From 2-01-FULL-50-23 sp964509695 (lineage in GTDB: Bacteria; Patescibacteriota; Microgenomatia; UBA1400; MFAQ01), in contig CAZDXN010000002.1 in the NCBI GenBank assembly GCA_964509695.1, positions 1 to 64,000 of the forward strand: a stretch of DNA of 64,000 nt. The letters are read 5' to 3'. Shown here piece by piece: positions 24,046 to 30,914 of the stretch. Made by a program: the position numbers and the translations under genes. The notes under the pieces are model-generated. The model made no database searches, was not told the DNA's origin, and saw nothing but the letters and a program-made list of their open reading frames with translations. How positions within the stretch are numbered: the first letter of the stretch is position 1; every line of letters starts with the position of its first letter.

Positions 24046-24602
24046 TTAAAAAACTCAAAAACTCAAAAACTCAAAAACTCAAAATTGGCGGTTTTACGCT
24101 GATGGAACTAATAGTGGCGGTGGGGATTATTGGGCTGTTGGCGGCGACGGGGGCGGCGATTTTTTTCCGATCACTTCGCGGTTCATCTCAAACCGAGATC
24201 AGGCAGACTTTGGATGGGAGGGTGCGACTGATTACCAGTAGTTTGTCCCGCTTCTTGCTAGAGGGAGAAATCTTCTCTCTTGATAGTCTGGATAGAACGA
24301 GCTGTTTATTGTCCGGACAGGTTAGTGGGGATTCTTTGGAGGTAGTTGGTTTGGATAATTCGATTTCAACTATATCGGTGACAAATGGTGTGATTTCGTC
24401 TGCGTCAGCAGAGATTAACCCGGAGAGCGTGACCGTGGAACACCAGGGAGTTTTGGGATACTATTTTATTTGGTACTGTGGCAATGGAGTGCCAGATAGG
24501 TTGGTGATGAAGTTTTCCGCGACGTATTCCGGTCAGCAGGGGGATACGGGGGTGAGTGGTGATTATGATATTGAGGTGACGATGAGGAACAGTGGGCAGT
24601 AA
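24042..24602 (+). CDS. PilW/GspJ-like minor pilin with slippage-prone leader
   Basis: A 186-residue prepilin with cleavage G/FTLMELIVAVGIIGLLAA and Glu5, followed by a GspJ/PilW-like beta-rich domain (QTLDGRVRLITSSLSRFL). The leader (KKLKNSKTQKLKI) is encoded by four tandem copies of the 8-bp unit AAAAACTC. Because 8 is not a multiple of 3, gain or loss of one unit would shift the frame before the cleavage site and abolish the protein. A phase-variable minor pilin is therefore plausible. Confidence 0.78.
   Translation: MIKKLKNSKTQKLKIGGFTLMELIVAVGIIGLLAATGAAIFFRSLRGSSQTEIRQTLDGRVRLITSSLSRFLLEGEIFSLDSLDRTSCLLSGQVSGDSLEVVGLDNSISTISVTNGVISSASAEINPESVTVEHQGVLGYYFIWYCGNGVPDRLVMKFSATYSGQQGDTGVSGDYDIEVTMRNSGQ
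24049..24080 (+). repeat. Tandem 8-bp repeat AAAAACTC x4 inside a prepilin start
   Basis: Four perfect copies of AAAAACTC lie within the first 13 codons of the PilW-like gene. Length 8 breaks the reading frame on copy-number change. Short perfect tandem repeats in the 5' end of surface-structure genes are the usual substrate of slipped-strand phase variation. Confidence 0.85.
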
Positions 24603-24653
24603 TTTAGTAGTGACACGGTGCCACAGTGACACGGGGTATTGTAGAATGAAATT

Positions 24654-25403
24654 ATGAAGCGTTCTTCAAGTTCTGGTCAGGCGGCTCTGATATTGATTAT
24701 GATCATGGCGGTCGTGGGGGCGGCGTCTGTGGGCGTGGCCAGTCGGTCGGTGGAGAACTTGCGTTCGAGTGAGATTGAGGGGACCAGTACTCAGTCGCTC
24801 AAGGAAGCTGAGTCTGCTCTAGAGCTGGCTCTTCAGACCGGTGGCGATATATCTTCCGATAACTATTCGGCGCAGTTTACGGTTGGTGGTGGAGATGGTT
24901 TTGTATCAGATCAGGTTGAGGCGGGCGATGTAGTGCAGGTTTCATTGGTTGGGGCGGCGGGAGTGACCGGAATGAATATTTATTGGAATTCTGGTGCGGC
25001 AGTCAAGGTTGAGGTTTTGAACTCCGGTGGTGGAGGCGCTTACTCAGTAAAATACTATACTGCGGATCAGGATGGAATCAGAAGGGACTTGAACAAGTTT
25101 TCCAGTCCTTCGGGAGGTAGCTCGCTTTTTAAGGGAAAAACTTTTGGAAATAGACTAACCATTAATCCGTTTTCCCCGCCAGCGGGGCAAACAGCGCAGA
25201 TGGTGAGGATCACTCTACTCTATCAGGGTAGTTTGGTTGGAGTTGAGCCTATCGGTGGGACTTTGGTTGGACAGATGGTGACTGTAAATGCGGCTGGTAC
25301 CGCAGGAGATTCGACCACAACCTTGGAGTTAAATAAATTTTCAGATAGAGTTCCGGTTGTCTTTGACAATGTATTATTTACTAACGGGAGTTTAAGTCAA
25401 TAA
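24654..25403 (+). CDS. PilX-like pilus-associated protein
   Basis: A 249-residue protein with an N-terminal MKRSSSSGQAALILIMIMAV segment, a transmembrane helix typical of PilX_N/TadG-like proteins, without the Gly-Phe cleavage site. The rest is a glycine- and serine-rich beta-sheet region without cysteines. Its place between minor pilins and pilM supports a pilus role. A TAGAAT hexamer ends 6 nt before the ATG, so it seems to have its own leaderless promoter. Upstream there are two copies of GTGACACGG. Confidence 0.62.
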   Translation: MKRSSSSGQAALILIMIMAVVGAASVGVASRSVENLRSSEIEGTSTQSLKEAESALELALQTGGDISSDNYSAQFTVGGGDGFVSDQVEAGDVVQVSLVGAAGVTGMNIYWNSGAAVKVEVLNSGGGGAYSVKYYTADQDGIRRDLNKFSSPSGGSSLFKGKTFGNRLTINPFSPPAGQTAQMVRITLLYQGSLVGVEPIGGTLVGQMVTVNAAGTAGDSTTTLELNKFSDRVPVVFDNVLFTNGSLSQ

Positions 25404-25407
25404 GAAT

Positions 25408-26418
25408 ATGCCTGCTTTTTTTGGATTGGATATTGGAAGTAGTTCGATAAAACTAATACAACTTTCCGGAAAAAATATTTCTTCGGCGGTGATTTGTGCT
25501 AATCCCACCGGAAAAATCGGCGTTGACTTGGTTCCATCTGAGCAAAACTCTCTAATTGATGCCGTTAAGGCCATGCTGGTGACGAATAAAGTCAAGAATA
25601 AGAAGGTGGTGGTCTCGATTCCGGAATCGTTGGTCTATACGCGGGTGATGAGTTTTCCGGTAATGTCGTCACCGGAGTTGGCGACGGCGATTAGATGGGA
25701 GGCAGAACAAGTAATTCCCTACCCGATTGACAAATTGGAACTTTCTTGGGTAGTGATGTTTAAACCAAAAAACAGTTCGAGTACTGAGAAGATGAAGGTC
25801 TTGGTAGTGGCCGTGCCTAGCAAAATTTCTAATGCCTATGTTAACTTTCTGGACTTGCTTGGTTTGGAAGTGGTCCGTGTCGAAAATGAAACAGTATCTC
25901 TGGTGAGGAGTTTGCTGATAGCCAGAAAGGTTGTCGGTGTCAGTTTGATAGTAGACATTGGGTTTAATAATACCAAGATGGTGATAGCAGACACGCTTCA
26001 AATTTATACAAACTATCTTTCTACCTTGGGGGGAATGGCTTTTACGAGGATTATAGCGGAAGCCTTTAAACTGGCTGTTGGTCAGGCCGAGGAATACAAA
26101 CGAACATATGGTTTGGATAAGACTCAGTTTGAAGGGAAGCTCTATGCGGCTATGGAACCGGTACTTTCCGGTCTGGTGGGAGATATCAAAAAAGTGGTTG
26201 CTAGCTATCTCTCGACTTATCCAGATCGAAAGATTGATAGACTGATCTTGGCCGGGGGAGGTGCTTATTTGAAGGGGCTAGTCCCCGTGTTGACCGCTCA
26301 GACCGGATTGGAAGTGGGTATCGGGAACGCCTTTGAGGGGTTTAAGGTTCTCGAAAATATCAGAAGTCTTGGTACGGTGTACGCTGTGGCGACTGGGTTA
26401 GCGACCGAGGAGGAATAA
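25408..26418 (+). CDS. pilM: Type IV pilus assembly protein PilM
   Basis: A 336-residue actin-like ATPase of the FtsA/PilM family. It starts with the phosphate-1 motif FFGLDIGSSSIKLIQL; phosphate-2 (SLIVDIGFNNTKMVIAD) and the adenosine motif (LILAGGGAYLKGL) follow in order. PilM sits on the cytoplasmic side and binds the N-terminus of PilN, linking the motor to the PilNO ring. It overlaps pilN by one base and carries a GAGGAGG sequence at its own 3' end that can serve as the pilN ribosome-binding site. Confidence 0.92.
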   Translation: MPAFFGLDIGSSSIKLIQLSGKNISSAVICANPTGKIGVDLVPSEQNSLIDAVKAMLVTNKVKNKKVVVSIPESLVYTRVMSFPVMSSPELATAIRWEAEQVIPYPIDKLELSWVVMFKPKNSSSTEKMKVLVVAVPSKISNAYVNFLDLLGLEVVRVENETVSLVRSLLIARKVVGVSLIVDIGFNNTKMVIADTLQIYTNYLSTLGGMAFTRIIAEAFKLAVGQAEEYKRTYGLDKTQFEGKLYAAMEPVLSGLVGDIKKVVASYLSTYPDRKIDRLILAGGGAYLKGLVPVLTAQTGLEVGIGNAFEGFKVLENIRSLGTVYAVATGLATEEE

Positions 26419-26957
26419 TGAAAATAAATATTGTCCGGCAGGACTCTCTAAAATTTCGTAAAGCGGCTCGAATCAGGACTATTAATGCGATAGTGACGAT
26501 CGGCAGTATCAGTCTTTTTGCTCTTTCGGTATTCATAACATCAGGTCAATTTATTTATTTGGGTTTTCGCAGCCGTCAGCTGTCCGATCAGATTAAAACT
26601 TTGGGAGACCTATATAACGCTAGAAGCAAAGACCAAGTCGAGTATATTGCGATAAAAAGAATAATTGACAGGGTTGATCAAATTCAAAGCAGCAGGTTCA
26701 AATACCGGGATTTTTTGAATGTAATTTATAGGCTATTGCCGAGTAACGCCAAGTTATCCAGTGTTGATTTTGGTAAACCCGGAGTGGTGGTGGTTGGGAT
26801 CAGACTGCAAACGCTTGATGATTATGACGCGATTTTGGTGAATATAAATAACGGTCAGTTGGATAATGATTTTTTGTTTTCGGCGGCGGCTCAACCAAAC
26901 CTACGAATGGATAAGGCAGGACAATATCTGGTCACGTTAGAATTAAAGATAAAATAA
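26418..26957 (+). CDS. pilN: Type IV pilus assembly protein PilN-like
   Basis: A 179-residue bitopic membrane protein: a basic cytoplasmic tail starting MKINIVRQDSLKF, one transmembrane helix (about residues 27-51), a coiled coil and a small ferredoxin-like domain. Sequence identity to PilN is low by eye, but the INLV-like N-terminal motif (here INIV), the topology and the position between pilM and pilO are diagnostic. Confidence 0.85.
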   Translation: MKINIVRQDSLKFRKAARIRTINAIVTIGSISLFALSVFITSGQFIYLGFRSRQLSDQIKTLGDLYNARSKDQVEYIAIKRIIDRVDQIQSSRFKYRDFLNVIYRLLPSNAKLSSVDFGKPGVVVVGIRLQTLDDYDAILVNINNGQLDNDFLFSAAAQPNLRMDKAGQYLVTLELKIK

Positions 26958-27730
26958 TGACAACTACACAACTTGGTACAGAAAAGGTCTTTGGATTCAT
27001 CTTACCTACTGGCGCTAATGGTCGGTTGGTGAAGCAAACGGTGATGGCGTTTTTGATGGCTGGGTTTTTGCTTTCTTTGTTCGTCTTTTTTATCGCTCCT
27101 AGGTTTTCAGAATTGGCGGTTGAAACCAAGAAGGTAAAGGATCTGGAGATGAAGAGTGATAATTTGACTAAGAGTCTGGATGCTTTGGACAACTTTCGTC
27201 AAAATGTAAGTGGTTTGGCTCGCGAAAGTGTCTATTTGGCTGTTCCGACGAAGTTTGATCCGGGGTATATATTGCTTTCTTTGAGAAAACTGGCTACTGA
27301 GAACCAAGTAAACTTGGTAACATACAGTCTGGCTGGAGGAGAACTAAAGGAAGTTGCCGATAAAAAGTCTATCATTGGAGCTGTTCCTCACTTGGTCAAG
27401 GTAGAGATTTCAGGAACACCTCTAAATCTAATTAATTTTGTTGATACTCTCGATCACTATCTACCGGTTGTTTCGGTGGCCGACTTATCAATTTCAGAGG
27501 TTTCCCAGGTGATTACTAGCGGCGCTAATTATTCTAAGCTTACAATGAGTTTGAATTTTTACCATATGCCTTTATCCTTGGCTTCTGCAGAGCTGTTGAC
27601 GGGAAAATTGCTGACCCAAAAAGATATTGATACAATCAATTCCTTGAGCAAATACAAACGCTTGGGGAGTTCTTCTTCGGGGGTAGGCGTTCCTGCCGGA
27701 TCAGGCAAGGAAAACATCTTCGGGTTTTAG
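26957..27730 (+). CDS. pilO: Type IV pilus assembly protein PilO-like
   Basis: A 257-residue bitopic protein with a transmembrane helix (about 26-48), a coiled coil (VETKKVKDLEMKSDNLTKSL) and an alpha/beta domain with EISGTPLNLINFVDTLDHYL, matching the PilO pattern in which the globular domain binds PilN. It closes the pilus operon. A stem-loop followed by a T-run lies 9 bp after the stop. PilP and the secretin PilQ are absent, as expected for a cell without an outer membrane. Confidence 0.85.
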   Translation: MTTTQLGTEKVFGFILPTGANGRLVKQTVMAFLMAGFLLSLFVFFIAPRFSELAVETKKVKDLEMKSDNLTKSLDALDNFRQNVSGLARESVYLAVPTKFDPGYILLSLRKLATENQVNLVTYSLAGGELKEVADKKSIIGAVPHLVKVEISGTPLNLINFVDTLDHYLPVVSVADLSISEVSQVITSGANYSKLTMSLNFYHMPLSLASAELLTGKLLTQKDIDTINSLSKYKRLGSSSSGVGVPAGSGKENIFGF

Positions 27731-27738
27731 TTTTGGGC

Positions 27739-27765
27739 CAACCTCCTAGGTTGTCCAATTTTTTT
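27739..27765 (+). terminator. Intrinsic terminator of the pilus operon
   Basis: CAACCT (27739-27744), loop CCT, AGGTTG (27748-27753), followed within 5 nt by a run of seven T. A closely related palindrome is at 42291-42311, so the terminator may derive from a dispersed repeat. Confidence 0.6.
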
Positions 27766-27766
27766 C

Positions 27767-27827
27767 TGTCATTCCCGACCTGATCGGGAATCTATTTGAA
27801 TGGATCCCCGCTTTCGCGGGGATGACA
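27767..27827. repeat. Double-hairpin palindromic repeat
   Basis: It starts TGTCATTCCCG and ends CGGGGATGACA, so the ends are inverted repeats. Inside are two hairpins, ATTCCCGA/TCGGGAAT and ATCCCCGC/GCGGGGAT. It is the same 60-bp core as in the tandem array at 28858. Confidence 0.75.
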
Positions 27828-27868
27828 ATTGCCTGAGAGGATGACCCTGGTAGGATATAATCTTTGAT

Positions 27869-28501
27869 ATGGATCTTTATCAGGGAATGACAAAAGGCAA
27901 CACTGTTCTACTTGTAATCGACCCCGTCAACTCTTGCGCTCACGAAAAATGTGAAACACCGGAGTGGAACATCCATTTTTCAAAAATAAGGGAAATGCTT
28001 CCTAAATTAGCGAAATTTATTTCTGACTACAGAAAAAAGGTCGGTGGAATGGTCGTCTTTATCACAATCACCCCCTGGAACAAGGAAAATTTGCCGGATA
28101 ACATTAACGAGCTATATAAAGATCCGAAAGCTTTATACTACTCCGACGATAACACGGGCTTTGACGAACAGTTTTATTGTGTCAAACCGGAAAAAGAGGA
28201 TTTGGTTTTTGTGAAAAATGCCTATGACGCCTTTACTAACAAGGAGGTGGTGGCGGAGTTTGAAAAACGGGGAATCAGATACGTAGTCATGGCTGGAATG
28301 TTTACTGATGGATGTGTGTTGGCAACAACAGTGAATGGATTCTCTAGGGGATATAACTTTGTGATCCTTAAAGATTTGATTGAAACCACAGACGACCCGA
28401 AACGCCAAAGACTGCAAAAACTTCTGACCAACTATACTTTCCCAGTATTATACGGAAAAACAATTGCGGCAAGGGAGTTTTTGGATAGTTGGAGGAGGTA
28501 G
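27869..28501 (+). CDS. Isochorismatase-family cysteine hydrolase
   Basis: A 210-residue enzyme with the complete catalytic triad of the isochorismatase-like fold: Asp18 (LLVIDPVN), Lys116 (VFVKNAYDAF) and Cys149 (GMFTDGCV). The family includes nicotinamidases, N-carbamoyl hydrolases and peroxyureidoacrylate hydrolases; the substrate cannot be decided. A perfect TATAAT (27856-27861) ends 7 nt before the ATG, suggesting a leaderless transcript. It lies between two palindromic repeats and has no functional partner next to it. Confidence 0.85.
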   Translation: MDLYQGMTKGNTVLLVIDPVNSCAHEKCETPEWNIHFSKIREMLPKLAKFISDYRKKVGGMVVFITITPWNKENLPDNINELYKDPKALYYSDDNTGFDEQFYCVKPEKEDLVFVKNAYDAFTNKEVVAEFEKRGIRYVVMAGMFTDGCVLATTVNGFSRGYNFVILKDLIETTDDPKRQRLQKLLTNYTFPVLYGKTIAAREFLDSWRR

Positions 28502-28509
28502 ATTTTATT

Positions 28510-28540
28510 TGTATAGATTCCCGATTAGATCGGGAATGAC
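28510..28540. repeat. Single palindromic repeat between isochorismatase and GIY-YIG genes
   Basis: GTATAGATTCCCGATTAGAT followed by CGGGAATGACA: one hairpin (ATTCCCGA/TCGGGAAT, loop TTAGA or similar) with the family's TATAGATTC and ATGACA ends. It borders the 3' end of the GIY-YIG nuclease gene. Confidence 0.65.
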
Positions 28541-28544
28541 ACTG

Positions 28545-28832
28545 TTAATTCAAATCACCAGATAGGTCGCTCCAATCGGGGTTTGTTTTTTCGATTAGTT
28601 CGATTTTCCATTTTCGATTCCATTTTTTCAGCTGTTTTTCTCTTGCGATTGCTTCGGTTGGATTATTGTATTCTTCGAAATACACCAAACTATGTACTGT
28701 GTATTTTTCGGTGAATCCCTTTATTAAATCTGCTTGGTGAAGGGAGACTCTTGTTCTCAGGTCCCCCGTTATCCCAATGTACAAAGTCCCATTTTTGTAA
28801 CTTGCCAGGATATAAATGAAATATCTCTTCAC
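28545..28832 (-). CDS. GIY-YIG nuclease (YhbQ/UPF0213-like)
   Basis: A 95-residue single-domain GIY-YIG endonuclease. The fold signature appears as FIYILAS (residues 5-11) and LYIGIT (17-22), with Arg26 and the later Glu-rich EAIAREKQLKKWNRKWK segment supplying the conserved catalytic/structural residues. Stand-alone members of this group have unknown roles. It is enclosed by palindromic repeats on both sides (28510-28540 and from about 28851), an arrangement that could mean it acts on, or travels with, the repeats. Confidence 0.85.
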   Translation of the reverse strand: MKRYFIYILASYKNGTLYIGITGDLRTRVSLHQADLIKGFTEKYTVHSLVYFEEYNNPTEAIAREKQLKKWNRKWKIELIEKTNPDWSDLSGDLN

Positions 28833-28857
28833 GAGATTATTGTACTTTTTTTGTATA

Positions 28858-29065
28858 GATCCCCGCTTTCGCGAGGATGACCTTGTGGTTTAGAATGTTG
28901 GTGGAGAAAACGCTGTCATTCCCGACTTGATCGGGAATCTATTTGAATGGATCCCCGCTTTCGCGAGGATGACCTTGTGGTTTAGAATGTTGGTGGAGAA
29001 AACGCTGTCATTCCCGACTTGATCGGGAATCTATTTGAATGGATCCCCGCTTTCGCGAGGATGAC
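28858..29065. repeat. 92-bp tandem array of palindromic repeats
   Basis: The sequence starting GATCCCCGCTTTCGCGAGG begins at 28858, 28950 and 29042, a period of exactly 92 bp: two full units and a 24-bp partial one. Each unit holds the two-hairpin core plus a 32-bp linker (CCTTGTGGTTTAGAATG and onward). The two full units look identical, so the duplication is recent. The array lies between the GIY-YIG gene and khpA and also covers the 3' flank of the khpA operon. Confidence 0.85.
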
Positions 29066-29074
29066 AAATATGGA

Positions 29075-29368
29075 TTAGTTTTCGGTGGGGGGGTCGAAGG
29101 TCGGAGCCTCTTCTTTGGAAGAGATGGTACGGTTGCCTTCGTCGACGACGTCGATGTTGACGCGGATACCTTTTTTGATGGCGATGATGCGGCCAATTTG
29201 ACGAATAGCCTTGATGACCTTGCCGGATTTGCCGATGACGCGCCCCATGTCTTCGGGGTTGACCTTGATACTAAGGCTGGTCGTGCCATTTTCCTCGGTC
29301 TCGTTGATAACCACGTCTTCGGGGTGATTGACGATGTTGGGGACGATATACTCAAGAAGCTGTTTCAT
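29075..29368 (-). CDS. khpA: KH-domain RNA-binding protein KhpA
   Basis: A 97-residue protein with one type II KH domain. The GxxG loop is GKSG (46-49) in GRVIGKSGKVIKAIR. KhpA binds RNA, often together with KhpB, and influences cell division and small-RNA function in Firmicutes. It follows rpsP by one base, the usual neighbour. The C-terminal 25 residues are acidic and proline-rich and extend past the domain. Confidence 0.9.
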   Translation of the reverse strand: MKQLLEYIVPNIVNHPEDVVINETEENGTTSLSIKVNPEDMGRVIGKSGKVIKAIRQIGRIIAIKKGIRVNIDVVDEGNRTISSKEEAPTFDPPTEN

Positions 29369-29369
29369 T

Positions 29370-29630
29370 TTAGTGGTTCGATTGGCTCACCATCTGCGAT
29401 TTGGCCATCAGACTTTTGACGGTAGGGGTGGGCTGGGCTCCTTTCGCAAGCCATGATTGGTAAAGGACCTTGTCAATCTTGAGTTGGTCAACTGGTTGGT
29501 GCGGGTTGTATGAGCCTAACTGTTCGATGATGTTTCCGGTGAGCTTTTCACGGTCGAGAGCGACGACGACACGGTACTGACGGTGGTTGATTTTGCCGAC
29601 CGGGGTAAGTTTGATTTTCAACATAGGCAT
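29370..29630 (-). CDS. rpsP: 30S ribosomal protein S16
   Basis: An 86-residue S16 protein with the family start MLKIKLTPVGKINHRQYRVVV (here preceded by Met-Pro) and the block IEQLGSYNPH. It stabilises the 5' domain of 16S rRNA. The gene lies in a compact minus-strand run: rpmF, nusB, rnc, rpsP, khpA. The last 20 residues after TPTVKSLM are non-conserved. Confidence 0.94.
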   Translation of the reverse strand: MPMLKIKLTPVGKINHRQYRVVVALDREKLTGNIIEQLGSYNPHQPVDQLKIDKVLYQSWLAKGAQPTPTVKSLMAKSQMVSQSNH

Positions 29631-29632
29631 GA

Positions 29633-30316
29633 TTATACCACCTGCTGGGCCTTTTTGGCTGCTTGCTGTTCTGCTTCCTGTTTGCTTCTCCCTTTTCCCC
29701 GTCCAGTTTCTAGGTCGTTCACAAAAACGGCGACCTCGAAGATTTTCTCATGATCAGGGCCCTCCTGATTGACGACTTTGTAGACCGGGGAGACCAAGCC
29801 TTGGCTTTGAATCTTCTCCTGATAGAGAGATTTGGGATCCTTTAGCTCATTTTGAGTCAGAATTTCCTTGGCTTGGGGAATGATGAACTTGGCGATAAAA
29901 TGGGAGGCATGTTCGAGACCACCGTCCTTGAAGATGGCCCCGATCAAGGCCTCAAGGGAATTTTCGAGAAGTGAGGGATTTTCCCGACCGCCACCCATAG
30001 CCTCGCCCTTGCTCATGTGAAGCTCTTCTCCTAGTCCAATAAGCTTGGCGACTCGACTAAGTGATTCGGTGCGGACGATGGCGCTTCTGGCGGCCGTCAG
30101 GAAGCCCTCGGGGTCGTCAGGGCGGCTTTCGTAGAGGAAGTTGGTGATGACCAACTCTAGGACAGCATCGCCAAGAAACTCAAGGCGCTCATTGCTCTCT
30201 TTGACACCTCGTTCGTTCAGGCTACTTCTGTGAGTGAGTGAGGTAACTAGGATAGTTTGATCCTTGAAGATATAGTCAATTCTTTTTTGAAGGTCGTCGT
30301 GGTTACTGGGATTCAT
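29633..30316 (-). CDS. rnc: Ribonuclease III
   Basis: A 227-residue endoribonuclease that cleaves double-stranded RNA, including rRNA precursors. The catalytic signature ERLEFLGDAVLEL contains Glu46 and Asp50, with further acidic residues in ENSLEALIGAIFKDGG. A C-terminal dsRNA-binding domain (about 155-227) ends in GRGKGRSKQEAEQQAAKKA. It overlaps nusB by 14 nt. Confidence 0.95.
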   Translation of the reverse strand: MNPSNHDDLQKRIDYIFKDQTILVTSLTHRSSLNERGVKESNERLEFLGDAVLELVITNFLYESRPDDPEGFLTAARSAIVRTESLSRVAKLIGLGEELHMSKGEAMGGGRENPSLLENSLEALIGAIFKDGGLEHASHFIAKFIIPQAKEILTQNELKDPKSLYQEKIQSQGLVSPVYKVVNQEGPDHEKIFEVAVFVNDLETGRGKGRSKQEAEQQAAKKAQQVV

Positions 30317-30683
30317 TGGTGGTTTCTCGATTGGTAAGAGCCAAAGCGGTGGCGAGGGCGCCGTTGACGAAGCTGCTGCTGCTGGCGCCGCCGTAGCGCT
30401 TGGCGATCTCGACGGCTTCGTCTAAGACGACTTTTGTAGGAACTTCTGGTTTATAAATCAGTTCGTAAAGCGCCAGTCTCATTACCGAGAGATCAACCCG
30501 GTTGATTTGGGACAAAGGCCACTCGGGAGCGCATTTCTTGATGATTTCGTCGATCTCCTCCTGATGACTGAGAGAGTTTATGGCCAGCTGGTTGTCGACA
30601 AGCTGAGGGAGAAATGATTTAGCAAAGATCTGTTTGAAAGCTTTGATGCGATTGAGGTGACGAGGGTCGGCAGCAGTTTTCAC
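30303..30683 (-). CDS. nusB: Transcription antitermination factor NusB
   Basis: A 126-residue all-helical NusB. Recognised by FAKSFLPQL near residue 20, the RVDLSVMRLALYELIY block and the C-terminal LDEAVEIAKRYGGASSSSFVNGAL. With NusE (S10) it binds boxA in rRNA leaders. The ATG at 30683 is 15 bp downstream of the rpmF stop; the end overlaps rnc. Confidence 0.92.
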   Translation of the reverse strand: MKTAADPRHLNRIKAFKQIFAKSFLPQLVDNQLAINSLSHQEEIDEIIKKCAPEWPLSQINRVDLSVMRLALYELIYKPEVPTKVVLDEAVEIAKRYGGASSSSFVNGALATALALTNRETTNESQ

Positions 30684-30698
30684 TTAGGAACGAGCTAA

Positions 30699-30848
30699 TT
30701 ATTTGTGGCAGTTTTGGCAGAGAAAATGAGCCAGTTTTGGTTTCCCGCAATTCTTGCAGGTGAGGTATTTTTTTGCCTCGAGCTTGATTTGGGAGCGTCT
30801 CTTCCCCTGTCTTCTGGTGGATAGTTTTCTCTTTGGTGTTGCGGCCAT
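30699..30848 (-). CDS. rpmF: 50S ribosomal protein L32
   Basis: A 49-residue frame, MAATPKRKLSTRRQGKRRSQ at its start, with a zinc ribbon: Cys31-x2-Cys34 (TCKNCGKPK) and Cys44-x2-Cys47 (LCQNCHK). The N-terminal basic stretch and ribbon are diagnostic of L32. It lies directly upstream of nusB on the same strand. A palindromic repeat (TTCCGCCAGAGGCGGA, 30855-30870) sits just before its start and may shorten its leader. Confidence 0.92.
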   Translation of the reverse strand: MAATPKRKLSTRRQGKRRSQIKLEAKKYLTCKNCGKPKLAHFLCQNCHK

Positions 30849-30914
30849 ATGTGGTTCCGCCAGAGGCGGATGACAAGTCAGTTTTAGTAATATATTTTAA
30901 CTGACTAGTCAATT

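Noticed and set aside
28858..29065. CRISPR array
   Set aside because: The period is 92 bp with identical units and no unique spacers; the units are double-hairpin repeats also found singly elsewhere, and there are no cas genes.
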